NCBI RefSeq assembly: GCF_001420605.1
Contig: NZ_LJIZ01000003.1
Coordinates: forward strand, 372,001-436,000
Length of the DNA: 64,000 nucleotides
Source: Bacillus sp. FJAT-25509
Lineage (GTDB): Bacteria; Bacillota; Bacilli; Bacillales; Bacillaceae_G
Reading direction: 5' to 3'
The notes beneath the pieces were generated by a model. The model searched no databases and was not told where the DNA came from. It saw nothing but the letters and a program-made list of their open reading frames with translations. Numbering within the stretch: the first letter of the stretch is position 1; each line of letters begins with the position of its first letter. Below, piece by piece: positions 34,456 through 42,995 of the stretch. Position numbers and translations under genes: made by a program.

Positions 34456-35073
34456 CTAAACATTAACGGAGTTTTGAAACCTAGCACCTTTTTTTAATAA
34501 AAGAGGAGTTATCATAAAACCGATAATCATACCTGCCAGGTGACCAGTCAAACTTGTCGACGGGATAATTAACGAAGATAGTAATCCAATTCCTAAAAAT
34601 GTTATGACAAACTTACGATCATCTGAAAAGAGCATCTTTTTTCTAAATAATGTAATAAACAAATACATTCCTAAAAAAGCATAGCCAACACCTGATGCAC
34701 CTGTCTCAACTGTATTAGGTGTATAGTTAAAATTAATAATAAGGCCTGTAAGAATAACCGATAATAAATAAAATAGTAAAAATTTAACTGAACCTAACGC
34801 TCTTTCTAATGGTCTTCCTAAAATAATCATAAAGGTCATATTCATAAAAAAATGAGCGTAGCTTCCGTGCATAAATGCATAAGTAAAAAGTCTCCATATT
34901 TCACCTTGTTTTACTAGTTCGTGCTCATACCCACCTAAATTGATGATATTTTCGATTGTATATCCACCTAAAAATGTCGTAATGATCGCTAATATAGTAC
35001 ATAAACCAACCATAATAGTTGTGATTGGATATTTCCTAATAAACGTTTTGAAGTCTTCTGTCACCAAAAACAT
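34456..35073 (-). CDS. Rhomboid-family intramembrane serine protease
   Basis: 205 residues with six membrane helices. The catalytic serine is in TGASGVGYAFLG near residue 125 and the histidine in SLTGHLAGMIIG near residue 176; the HGSYAHFFMNM segment in TM2 is the conserved H-x3-H-x3-N type block. Rhomboids cut membrane proteins within or near the bilayer. The ATG at 35073 is chosen over the adjacent TTG. Short form without the TPR extension of GluP, so substrate unknown. Confidence 0.9.
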   Translation of the reverse strand: MFLVTEDFKTFIRKYPITTIMVGLCTILAIITTFLGGYTIENIINLGGYEHELVKQGEIWRLFTYAFMHGSYAHFFMNMTFMIILGRPLERALGSVKFLLFYLLSVILTGLIINFNYTPNTVETGASGVGYAFLGMYLFITLFRKKMLFSDDRKFVITFLGIGLLSSLIIPSTSLTGHLAGMIIGFMITPLLLKKGARFQNSVNV

Positions 35074-35229
35074 CAATCTTCATCCCTTCTTGGAGCTATT
35101 ATCAAGTTGTTATTTATATTTTCTATTACTTAATTCGACATTTTTCTGTAAATTCCTATTCTCAAATTAAAAAAACATACAAAATTTAGAGAATAGAAAT
35201 TACAGGATAAAGGTTTGATCTTTTCGGCC

Positions 35230-36165
35230 CTATTCATTTGTTAATATTAAAGGAAGGTATTTTTGAATGATTTTTAATGGGGTAGAAGTATTAATATATT
35301 TTGCACTTGTAAAAACTGCTACTAATTGATTTTTTGGCGAAATAATGATAAATTGCCCTCCATAACCAATGGCAAAATAAATCGTTGAATCAAGTTCCAT
35401 TAACTCTTTATTTTCAAGCACCCACCAATGGTATGCATATGAACCAACATGCGGATATGTATGGTACTTCGCTTTTGTTGATTTTTCAATCCACTCACTT
35501 GAAATAATCTGTCTATTATTCCATTTTCCTTTTTGCATCATTAAAATCCCAAGCTTTAGTAGATCATCTGTCGTTAAACTTAAACCAAATCCACCAATAT
35601 TTATTCCTTTTGAATCTTCATGCCAAATAAACTCTTTTATTCCTAACGGATCAAATAACATACTTTTTGCGAAAGAAGATAGTTTTTCATTTGTTACCAA
35701 CTGAATAATTGCACTTAATACTTGTGATGCTCCAGAATCATAAATCATTTTTTCACCTGGATTATTAACCATTTCTTTTTCAAGTACATATTGTATCCAG
35801 TCTTTACTATTAATCATTGGAAATGGACGCCCACCCCATTCGCCCCACTCTTGCCAATCATATCCAGGTGTCATTGTTAGCAAATGTTCGATCGTAATTT
35901 CTCGTTTTTTCTCTTCGATATTTGGAAAGTATTTAGAAATTGGTACATCTACACTTTCTATAAATCCTTTATCTATTGCAATTCCTATTAACATCGATAA
36001 AACACTTTTCGTAACGGAATTAATTTTGAATAATTTTGTTTCGCTTTTTAAATTTTTATAAAAATGATATTTAATTTCTCCATTTTGATAAATAAGGCAA
36101 GTAGAAATGCGTTCTTTTGTTAATTCATTTTCGAATTTTACATAATTCATAGAATTTGTTTTCAA
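35230..36165 (-). CDS. Serine hydrolase, class C beta-lactamase-like
   Basis: 311 residues. SVTK near residue 50 (INSVTKSVLSMLIG) is the SXXK nucleophile, YDSGAS the Tyr-x-Ser/Asn element, and IGYGGQ near the end replaces the KTG/HXG triad. The lid region GYDWQEWGEWGGRPFPM is typical of the DUF/UPF0214-like beta-lactamase family. TTG start after GGAGAAATGAT. No signal peptide, so cytosolic esterase or peptidase is more likely than antibiotic resistance. Confidence 0.85.
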   Translation of the reverse strand: MKTNSMNYVKFENELTKERISTCLIYQNGEIKYHFYKNLKSETKLFKINSVTKSVLSMLIGIAIDKGFIESVDVPISKYFPNIEEKKREITIEHLLTMTPGYDWQEWGEWGGRPFPMINSKDWIQYVLEKEMVNNPGEKMIYDSGASQVLSAIIQLVTNEKLSSFAKSMLFDPLGIKEFIWHEDSKGINIGGFGLSLTTDDLLKLGILMMQKGKWNNRQIISSEWIEKSTKAKYHTYPHVGSYAYHWWVLENKELMELDSTIYFAIGYGGQFIIISPKNQLVAVFTSAKYINTSTPLKIIQKYLPLILTNE

Positions 36166-36352
36166 ATCATTTCTCCTTTAAAATTGATTTATTAATTTCC
36201 TTCTATTTTAATCATTAATTCTAAATATGTATATTTTTCATAACTTCAATTCAATTTTATAAACTTAGTACCCTTTAAAACAAAATCGAGCTGCGATCGC
36301 AACTCTGAAATGATTTATTTAATATCTTTTATATTTTCTTTTTAATTGATCT

Positions 36353-36970
36353 TTAATCAAAACATGTTTCTTTTTTAGGATTTTGATAATATTCAAACAT
36401 TAATTCTAATTGAGCAGCAGTATTTCGATTGAGGGAAAGGTCTGGTAAGTACTCTTGATCAAAGAAACCAATATCACTTGTTTCTGTTCCAGTAGAGGCA
36501 TTACCCCCAACAATTTCACATTGTATAAATAATTTGTAGTAGTGATATGAATGTGGTGGATGGTCATGCTTTGTCATGTCTAAAACTGCTAGTAGTTTCT
36601 TCACTTTAACCTCATAGCCTGATTCTTCATAAATTTCTTTAACTACATTTTCCGAAGCTGATAATCCAACGTCACAAAAACCACCTGGTAAAGACCATTT
36701 ATTTTCTAGCTTTTCTTTTACTAATAATATTTTGCCATTTTTAAATACGACACCTCTAACATCAAGCTTTGGTGTTGGATACCCCCGTTCATTACGAAAC
36801 AATCCCTCGATTTCTTCAATTTGTAATTCTGAATAATGATTTAAAATATCAGCACTTATATGTCTTAGTTCTTCATACCTTTCTTTATCAAAAACATCTT
36901 TCGTAAAGGTCAATCCTGCTTGAGAAATTGCTTGGATTCTCTGTGCCCATTCTAGCCATTTTATACTAAT
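36353..36970 (-). CDS. NUDIX hydrolase with unusual start
   Basis: 205 residues as given. Nudix box GGFCDVGLSASENVVKEIYE with ESGYEV follows (G-x5-E-x7-REUxEE-x-G-U pattern with Ile for one position). The N-terminal KWLEWAQRIQAISQAGLTFT is characteristic of the NUDIX N-terminal domain family, yet the frame upstream of it has no ATG, GTG or TTG before a stop. ATT at 36970, with AGGAAGTGG upstream, is the best start; the only conventional one is TTG at 36913, which removes this conserved helix. It likely hydrolyses a nucleotide diphosphate derivative. Confidence 0.82.
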   Translation of the reverse strand: MSIKWLEWAQRIQAISQAGLTFTKDVFDKERYEELRHISADILNHYSELQIEEIEGLFRNERGYPTPKLDVRGVVFKNGKILLVKEKLENKWSLPGGFCDVGLSASENVVKEIYEESGYEVKVKKLLAVLDMTKHDHPPHSYHYYKLFIQCEIVGGNASTGTETSDIGFFDQEYLPDLSLNRNTAAQLELMFEYYQNPKKETCFD

Positions 36971-37088
36971 AGGAATCCACTTCCTTTTCTACTAATAGGT
37001 AGTCTTATTAACAATCTATACTTTGTCCTAACTTTAGTTTACGCATAATTGCTTCTCTTTGACTTACTAAATGCCTATATAAAAAAAG

Positions 37089-37112
37089 AAAGCTCTAAAA
37101 CCTTAGAGCTTT
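37089..37112 (-). terminator. Terminator downstream of exoA
   Basis: AAAGCTCTAA / TTAGAGCTTT perfect 10-bp stem with AACC loop and U run on the minus strand. It lies beyond the structured element that follows exoA. Confidence 0.85.
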
Positions 37113-37243
37113 CAGACTGCCCGCCAAACGTTCGCTTTCTTCGTTGCTTCTACTGTTAAGCGGTGCTCAATACCGCAAAGTGTAACTCCGCTCCTCACCA
37201 GGCTTCGCGCCTCGAAAGACAAGCGCTTGCAATCAGTCTGAAA
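37110..37243 (-). repeat. GC-rich structured repeat bounded by inverted repeats
   Basis: 134 nt bounded by TTTCAGACTG and CAGTCTGAAA. It is clearly richer in G+C than its surroundings and contains inner hairpins (GCGGTG...CACCGC-type, GGC-TTCG-GCC). It shares GCGGAGTTACACTT (37191-37178) with GCGTAGTTGCACTT in the element at 49961, which is also framed by inverted repeats. Probably a dispersed non-coding element of the MITE or structured-RNA kind. Confidence 0.6.
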
Positions 37244-37269
37244 ATCAAATTTTTGTACTTTGTCTATAT

Positions 37270-38034
37270 TTAAATGATTGAATCTTCCATCGTTAAAACA
37301 ACGGGACAATGGTCACTACCCATAATGTGGGAGTGAATTTCTGAATTTATTAGCTCATTTTGAAGTCTATTTGAAATAATAAAATAATCAATACGCCATC
37401 CAATATTTCGTTCACGGACTTTTGCCATATAAGACCACCAACTATATGAACCTTCTTTAGTTGGATTTAAAAATCGAAAGCTGTCAGTAAAGCCACTTTC
37501 TAATATTGCTGTCATTTTACCACGTTCTTCTTCCGTAAAGCCAGAATTCGTACGATTTGATTTTGGATTTGCCAAATCGATTTCATTATGTGCGACATTT
37601 AAGTCCCCGCATAAAATGACAGGTTTTTGTTCATCGAGCTTATTTAAGTAGTTTTTAAAATCATCTTCCCATTTTAATCTTATTGGTAATCTGGCTAAAT
37701 CTCGCTGAGAATTAGGCGTATAAACATTTACCATATAAAATTTCTCGAATTCTAAGGTTAATACCCTTCCTTCTTGATCTTCTTCTTTACCGTTAAATCC
37801 AAAACTTACATTTAAAGGTTTATGTTTCGTAAAAATTGCAGTACCTGAATAACCCTTTCGTACTGCAGAATGCCAAAATTGATAATAACCCGCTAATTCC
37901 AACGTTATTTGATCTTCTTGGCACTTCGTTTCTTGTATACAAAATAGATCCGCTTTTTGTTCATTAAAATAATCTAAAAATCCCTTTTGCACACATGCTC
38001 TTATTCCGTTTACATTCCAAGATATTAATTTCAT
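37270..38034 (-). CDS. exoA: Exodeoxyribonuclease III / AP endonuclease
   Basis: 254 residues. ExoIII motifs in order: KLISWNVNGIRAC, FCIQETKCQ (metal-binding Glu), YSGTAIF, YTPNSQRDL, CGDLNVAH, NSGFTEEER, YSWWSYM, GWRIDYFI and GSDHCPVVL with the catalytic Asp-His. It cleaves DNA 5' to abasic sites and removes 3' blocking groups in base excision repair. The gene stands alone, followed by the structured repeat and a strong terminator. Confidence 0.94.
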   Translation of the reverse strand: MKLISWNVNGIRACVQKGFLDYFNEQKADLFCIQETKCQEDQITLELAGYYQFWHSAVRKGYSGTAIFTKHKPLNVSFGFNGKEEDQEGRVLTLEFEKFYMVNVYTPNSQRDLARLPIRLKWEDDFKNYLNKLDEQKPVILCGDLNVAHNEIDLANPKSNRTNSGFTEEERGKMTAILESGFTDSFRFLNPTKEGSYSWWSYMAKVRERNIGWRIDYFIISNRLQNELINSEIHSHIMGSDHCPVVLTMEDSII

Positions 38035-38103
38035 ACTTTTTTCTCCAATTTAGGTTTAAGTTTCGGTTTTACTAATGACGGCAACTAAAAAAGCAATAAC
38101 AAA

Positions 38104-38650
38104 TCACAACTTGTCTATCATATTTTTATATTCATCCGATACTGATTTAAAATTATCCATTATATCAAGCAATGCATCTTTAACGGATGTTTTGCTTAGG
38201 TAGTAATTTATCGAAGTTGAATTCAATATCTAAATCCTCATTGTCAATCTTGATAAATTCAACAAACGATAATACATCTTCAATACTAAATACTTCCTAA
38301 TTAGACGATTTATTAATATGATTAATTGTTTCAATTAGTTTACTAATCTCTGTTTTAATCTTCACAACGTCATATGAAAGTAAATCTGTTTCAAGCTTAC
38401 TGCGTTCGTCTTCTAGTTGTTCAATCTTCCTTGAGATAGCCTTCTTGACCTGTTCTGACGATTCAATAAGTTGTTGGATAAGTGTATCCACATTCGCCTC
38501 TATCTCATTTATTCGAGTTCGCAAATCCTGTTTATTTTTATCTAATCGATTTAACCTGTCCCCTAGTAGACTAATAGAATAACCAATCCATTTGATTAAA
38601 TCGGTTTTCCTACTATTAAGTATTTTATGCAGTTCTCCTTCACAATACAA
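38104..38650 (-). pseudogene. C-terminal relic of a large serine recombinase
   Basis: The segment 38650-38297 encodes CEGELHKILNSRKTDLIKWI and a long coiled coil (RLDKNKQDLRTRINEIEANV to SRKIEQLEDERSKLETDLL), the arrangement of the coiled-coil tail of phage-type serine integrases after the zinc ribbon. After TAG at 38297 the reading continues in other frames (VFSIEDVLSFVEFIKIDNED, then KSVSDEYKNMIDKL to TGA at 38104), again typical recombinase tail. The catalytic and DNA-binding domains are missing. Evidence of a decayed mobile element next to a broken secreted-protein gene. Confidence 0.55.
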
Positions 38651-38778
38651 TACCTTTTATGTAGATCATTCCAATATTGAAACGCGAATTTTTTTTTTAG
38701 AAACCCTACCACTTTTTTATTTGTTATACACTCTAATTATAGTAAATAATACCATAATAATTTTTTGGAGGCATACAC

Positions 38779-39606
38779 ATGAAAAAGTTATTTGTTACTT
38801 TGCTCTCGTTATCACTTGTGATAACAATTTTCATTCCATTTTTACACAATACAAATAAGCAGGTTTCTGCTGAAGAAAATAACACTTCAATTAAAACGGA
38901 AACTCTCCCAGCACAAGAGTTATTTACTGATGAAGAGGCTTTGAAGTCAGTTAATGAAGGATTGGTAAATAAGGTTACTTTTGAAATTGGCAGCTAAGTC
39001 ATAGTTTCAAAAGAAGAGCCTGGAGTTGAAATTGGGGTTACAGAGATTGGTGACTTACAAATTAATGTTTCAAACGAAGAAGTTTTAAATGATTTAATCG
39101 AAAATGGTGCTATCGAACCAGTAGAAGGTGAAAATGTCCTTGTTTATACAGTTGTTATTAAAGAAGACCAAATTGACGCCTATCTCGATCAGGAAGTGGC
39201 TCCTATTGTAATTAAACCTATGTGGGGAAATGGGCTTTACGTTAAAAGCAAAGGAACTTCTTACGGTAATGGAGAAATCATACGAATGAGTACTTACAAA
39301 GGTAAGAGTAAAGCTACAATGACTATCTCTGAGTCTCGGGATATTGAAGTTTCTGGAACTGCGGGTTTACCTATCAAAACTATTGCTACTGAATTAGGAA
39401 TTACATATAAAAAAAGCTATACTATTTCTGACTCTTACGAAATAAACGTACCATCAGGTAAAACTTATCGTATCACTGCTAAAGACTATTTGAAAATATA
39501 TTCATTCGAAGTCTGGAATGATCCTTGGATTGGGTCTGACACAAAAGAATCCAGTGGTAAATATAAGCGACCAGTTGGGATTTCTTTTACCTATTCTAGT
39601 ATTTAA
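38779..39606 (+). pseudogene. Secreted protein gene interrupted by one in-frame TAA
   Basis: Begins with GGAGGCATACACATG and a signal peptide MKKLFVTLLSLSLVITIFIP ending near VSAEE. The frame stops at TAA 38995-38997 after FEIGS, but continues open in the same frame for 202 codons (VIVSKEEPGVEIGVTEIGDL, then MWGNGLYVKSKGTSYGNGEI, ending ISFTYSSI). The intact product would be about 275 residues. One substitution restores it. Family unknown; the C-terminal part looks like a beta-rich extracellular domain. It may be inactive or read through. Confidence 0.72.
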
Positions 39607-39614
39607 AAAATAAT

Positions 39615-39660
39615 AAAACTAATTCTGTTCCCAATTAAGGATGGATATAGGGTTAGTTTT
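39615..39660 (+). terminator. Probable terminator after the interrupted secreted-protein gene
   Basis: AAAACTAA / TTAGTTTT with a 30-nt loop; T-rich tail. Confidence 0.5.
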
Positions 39661-39705
39661 ATATTATTAAAAATTGTATATTATTTCGTAGAGTGCAGTA
39701 ATAAA

Positions 39706-39741
39706 AAAGACAGAAAAGGAATTCAATCCTAATCTGTCTTT
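39706..39741 (-). terminator. Terminator overlapping the exonuclease stop
   Basis: AAAGACAGA / TCTGTCTTT stem whose 5' arm on the mRNA covers the last codons of the gene ending at 39729. Confidence 0.75.
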
Positions 39742-40355
39742 ATTTTTGTTTTTTTATTGCTTTTCTTCGGTTTCACTAATGATGAACGATAATCAAACTG
39801 GTGTATTTGCCCATGATAAATTGAAGTTTTCTCATATAACTCTTCAAATGATGAGATCTCATATTCATTCGTTAAATGAAGAAATATTTTCGCACACGCT
39901 TCAGCATCCGCTAATGCATGGTGATGATGATCTAATAAAACACCGAATTGAGTTGATAAAGTATCTAATGAATATCGGGATTGTTTTGGTAATACCTTCT
40001 TAGCAAGCTGCAGTGAACATAGTAAATTATTTAAAGCTGAAGGTATACCATATCTTGATAAATTATCTTTTAATGCATATCCATCAAATGGTAGATTATG
40101 TGCTACTAATGTTTTCCCTTCAATTTTATCTTTAATCGTTTCATAAAATTCTGGGAAAAGAGGTGCATCTTGTACATCTCTTGGTCTAATTCCGTGAACA
40201 GAAATATTCATCGAATAAAATTCTTCTTCGGGATTAATTAAAGAGTAAACTTGGTCAACAATTACTCCCTCTTCAACAAATACAAAACCGGCAGCACAAA
40301 TGCTATGTCGATTATAATTTGCCGTTTCAAAATCAAACGCTACAAATGATTTCAT
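39729..40355 (-). CDS. 3'-5' exonuclease, DnaQ-like
   Basis: 208 residues. Exo I is FVAFDFETANYNRHS (DxE), Exo II lies in LVAHNLPFDGYAL, and Exo III is HHHALADAEACAKIF (HxAxxD), so all DEDDh catalytic residues are present. These proteins remove mononucleotides from 3' ends; stand-alone copies act in repair or RNA turnover. The basic tail KPKKSNKKTKIK could bind nucleic acid. Convergent with the pseudogene to its left and divergent from the CidA-like gene. Confidence 0.9.
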   Translation of the reverse strand: MKSFVAFDFETANYNRHSICAAGFVFVEEGVIVDQVYSLINPEEEFYSMNISVHGIRPRDVQDAPLFPEFYETIKDKIEGKTLVAHNLPFDGYALKDNLSRYGIPSALNNLLCSLQLAKKVLPKQSRYSLDTLSTQFGVLLDHHHHALADAEACAKIFLHLTNEYEISSFEELYEKTSIYHGQIHQFDYRSSLVKPKKSNKKTKIKTD

Positions 40356-40517
40356 ATTATATAACTTCCTCTATTTAAATGATAAATCTATTATAAGCTT
40401 TTTTATAAAAAGATGCATTTTTATAATAACGTAAAAAGTTCACATTTTCGCCATAATTTATTGTACAATAATAAGATTAATAGTCTATTAGTTAGTAAGA
40501 ATCAAAGGATGTTGAAA

Positions 40518-40925
40518 ATGAATTTTGTAAAATTGATAGTTCAAATAAGCTTTCTTTACTTATTATTTTTTATTGGAAATATAATTCAGCAACAATTTCA
40601 TCTGATTATTCCGGGAAGTATTATTGGTATGTTGTTATTATTTTGCTTACTATTTATACCAGTCTTTAACGAAAAATGGATTGGAAGTGGTAGTAATTTT
40701 TTAAGTAAACACTTAACGCTTTTGTTTATTCCAGCTACTGTAGGAATAATGAATTATTCTTCCATATTAAATTTTCACGGTTTAATTTCTATTATAATTG
40801 TATTAATTAGTACAGCAGTTGTATTTACTATTACTGCAAGCATTAGTTCGTATCTTACTTCGAGAGCCCATAAAAAACAAACAAATGATTTATTAATTGG
40901 GAGGGATACGAATGAAGGACATTAA
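40518..40925 (+). CDS. CidA/LrgA-family holin-like protein
   Basis: 135 residues from ATG 40518 (AAAGGA eight bases before). Four membrane helices and the family segment LIIPGSIIGMLLLFCLLFIP, then LLFIPATVGIMNY. CidA/LrgA proteins oligomerise in the membrane and with their CidB/LrgB partners control murein hydrolase activity, cell lysis, or pyruvate uptake. The partner gene overlaps by 14 nt. A longer upstream extension has no ribosome site and is not membrane-like. Confidence 0.88.
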   Translation: MNFVKLIVQISFLYLLFFIGNIIQQQFHLIIPGSIIGMLLLFCLLFIPVFNEKWIGSGSNFLSKHLTLLFIPATVGIMNYSSILNFHGLISIIIVLISTAVVFTITASISSYLTSRAHKKQTNDLLIGRDTNEGH

Positions 40926-41601
40926 AAGTTTGCTATTTATCCTCTTAACCATTTTATGTTATATTCTTGCAAAAAAAATGTACGCTAAATTCACTTACTC
41001 GTTAATGATTCCAATCGTTACCTCTACTACAGTTATTATCATAATTCTTGTAAATCTTCATATTACTTATGAATCGTATATGCTTGGAGGAAAATGGATT
41101 AATTTACTTTTAGGTCCTGCTGTTGTTTCTTTTGCCTATCCACTTTACGAGCATCGTTCAACATTAAAGAAACATTGTCTTTCAATAATAGTTAGTGTAT
41201 TTGCAGGAACAGTTGTCGGTTTACTTTCAGGTGTATACTTATCACTATGGCTCGGATTAAAAAAAATCATCCTGCTTTCTTTGGCAGCAAAATCAGTTAC
41301 TACCCCTTTAGCAATGGGGATTACTTCAATTATTGGTGGGATTCCTTCTTTAACTGTAGTCTATGTAATGGTTGCTGGTATTTCAGGATCGATGTTTGGC
41401 CCTTTTATTCTATCAAAGCTTAAAATAGATCACCCTGTTGCAATTGGAGCTTCATATGGAATCGCATCGCACGGAGTAGGTACAGCCAAAGCATCAGAAT
41501 ATGGAAAAATTGAACAAGCAATAAGTTCAATTGCAATGACGCTTAGTGCGATATTCGCCTCTATTCTTATTCCATTTTTCATAAAATTAATACTAAAATA
41601 A
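40912..41601 (+). CDS. CidB/LrgB-family membrane protein
   Basis: 229 residues from ATG 40912 after GGGAGG. About six to eight membrane helices with the LrgB signature LGPAVVSFAYPLYEHRSTLK near residue 65-85, then SVTTPLAMGI and the highly conserved GASYGIASHGVGTAKASEYG. Overlaps the CidA-like gene by 14 nt; the pair forms one operon ending in a strong terminator. In Bacilli such pairs are controlled by CidR or LytST; no regulator lies next to this copy. Confidence 0.9.
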   Translation: MKDIKSLLFILLTILCYILAKKMYAKFTYSLMIPIVTSTTVIIIILVNLHITYESYMLGGKWINLLLGPAVVSFAYPLYEHRSTLKKHCLSIIVSVFAGTVVGLLSGVYLSLWLGLKKIILLSLAAKSVTTPLAMGITSIIGGIPSLTVVYVMVAGISGSMFGPFILSKLKIDHPVAIGASYGIASHGVGTAKASEYGKIEQAISSIAMTLSAIFASILIPFFIKLILK

Positions 41602-41606
41602 GACTT

Positions 41607-41640
41607 CCCACAAGGTATTATTTTCCTTGTGGGATATTTT
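41607..41640 (+). terminator. Terminator of the cidAB-like operon
   Basis: CCCACAAGG / CCTTGTGGG perfect stem, 9-nt loop, then T-rich tail. Confidence 0.9.
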
Positions 41641-41677
41641 TTGATTTTTACAGAAAAGTATTTTTCAAAACAAAAAA

Positions 41678-41709
41678 GTGTCTCAAAAGTACGATAACTT
41701 ATGAGACAC
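41678..41709 (-). terminator. Terminator of the GWGRPW repeat gene
   Basis: GTGTCTCA / TGAGACAC stem with U run on the minus strand, 22 nt past the stop. Confidence 0.85.
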
Positions 41710-41730
41710 CTAATTCAATAGTTTTTTAAT

Positions 41731-41970
41731 TTACCAAGGTCTTCCCCAACCCCATGGACGGCCCCAGCCCCACGGACGATGAAACCCCCATGGTCTTCCC
41801 CAGCCCCACGGACGGCCCCAACCCCATGGTCTTCCCCATCCCCATGGGCCAAATGCTGCTGCACCAAATAAAAACGGAAAAAAGAATGGGAAAAACCTTT
41901 CATCCTCTTGTTGCGGTACTCCGGAATATGGATAATATGGTTGCTCAATTTGCTGACGATAATCATACAT
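41731..41970 (-). CDS. Small GWGRPW-repeat protein
   Basis: 79 residues. Tyr/Gln-rich N-terminus (MYDYRQQIEQPYYPYSGVPQ), a hydrophobic Phe-rich stretch FFPFFFPFLFGAAAFGPW, then six GWGRPW-type repeats, one altered to GFHRPW. Perfect ribosome site GGAGGTGATATAG and own terminator support expression. Bacilli often encode such aromatic-repeat proteins as spore coat or surface components, but this role is inferred. A second overlapping frame (41715-41966) is a by-product of the repeats. Confidence 0.75.
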   Translation of the reverse strand: MYDYRQQIEQPYYPYSGVPQQEDERFFPFFFPFLFGAAAFGPWGWGRPWGWGRPWGWGRPWGFHRPWGWGRPWGWGRPW

Positions 41971-42091
41971 TCTATATCACCTCCATACTATCTAATGTAC
42001 GGAGATTAGCTCATTTAGGAGCAAGGTCATGTATATAGGCAAAAGTACAAAATTCTCAAGTGATGAGTACTGTCACTCTTTCCTTCTTATC

Positions 42092-42979
42092 CTAGATCAT
42101 TTTGTACATTTCATATTGAGCAATTTTTTCTTTCTTAAAATCTAGTTTTTGCAAGAAACCTTCAAGGCTATTGTTATTTGGTATGGATGTTGAGAAAGAT
42201 TTTAAATTTAGTTCATTAGCCGCAGATTTTAATAAGGTAGTTGCTATTTTTCGATTACGGTAAACTTTATCAGTGATCAGGATGCTTATTCTACCATTTT
42301 CATTCACTGCTAAACCACCTACATTTTCATCGTTAACTCTTGCTAGATAATAACTAAAATTAGTTAGTTTTTCTAAATAATCAATGTCATTTTGCCAGTT
42401 TATATGAAAATCCCAATTTGTAATTGTTTCTTTGAAAGTATTAAATTCAACTTTATTTACTTCTGTACTAGATTCTAATTGTATTTGTTGTAAACTTGTT
42501 AAATCTGATTTAGAAAAATAAGAAAGGTCATAAATCTTTTCATATCCTAGTTTCTTATAAAAATTAATTGCTCGATCATTTCCAACAATTACTTCAAGGA
42601 ATAGTTGTTTACATCCGTTTTTCTCTGCTTCTTCTTTATGCAGTTCAAATAATTTTTGGCTAACACCTAATCCCCTATAATCTGGACTAATAGCCAAAGT
42701 TCCACATCGCATTGTTTTAATTGTTTCATACATTTTAATACCGCCTAAAATCACACCTACCGCTTCATTTTCATAAATTGCCACGAAAGAATGCTCAGGT
42801 TTGTTACCTTCTGGACAAAAAAACAAATTGACAAACTGCTCCTTAGAATAATTAAATTTAACGATATAATCTGAAAAACCGATTGAAAATGCTTGATAAG
42901 CTAATTCAACGTCTACTTCGCTACATCTGAAATAATTTATTTTTTCAACTTCTATACTTTTTTTCAATTTTGATTCCAT
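42092..42979 (-). CDS. Double-GNAT acetyltransferase
   Basis: 295 residues from ATG 42979. The first half has a complete GNAT core: AVGVILGGIKMYE, GTLAISPDYRGLGVSQKLFEL and NDRAINFYKKLGYEKIYDLS. The second half repeats a shorter GNAT-like fold (YYLARVNDENVGGLAV, ISILITDKVYRNRKIATTLL, NNNSLEGFLQKLDFKKE). Lies 16 nt after the MFS gene and is co-transcribed with it, so it may acetylate the drug that the transporter exports. Both are predicted to be under the TetR operator at 44335. Confidence 0.85.
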   Translation of the reverse strand: MESKLKKSIEVEKINYFRCSEVDVELAYQAFSIGFSDYIVKFNYSKEQFVNLFFCPEGNKPEHSFVAIYENEAVGVILGGIKMYETIKTMRCGTLAISPDYRGLGVSQKLFELHKEEAEKNGCKQLFLEVIVGNDRAINFYKKLGYEKIYDLSYFSKSDLTSLQQIQLESSTEVNKVEFNTFKETITNWDFHINWQNDIDYLEKLTNFSYYLARVNDENVGGLAVNENGRISILITDKVYRNRKIATTLLKSAANELNLKSFSTSIPNNNSLEGFLQKLDFKKEKIAQYEMYKMI

Positions 42980-42995
42980 AAATTCACGTCCTTTT

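Noticed and set aside
37112-37309. 65-codon minus-strand frame over the structured element
   Set aside because: Covers the hairpin-rich repeat and the end of exoA in another frame; no start signal.
41754-41860. Possible CRISPR-like repeat
   Set aside because: The spaced repeats are codons of the GWGRPW gene; there are no unique spacers and no cas genes in the window.
41715-41966. Second frame of the GWGRPW gene as a separate gene
   Set aside because: Shares the DNA with the better-initiated frame and has no ribosome site of its own.
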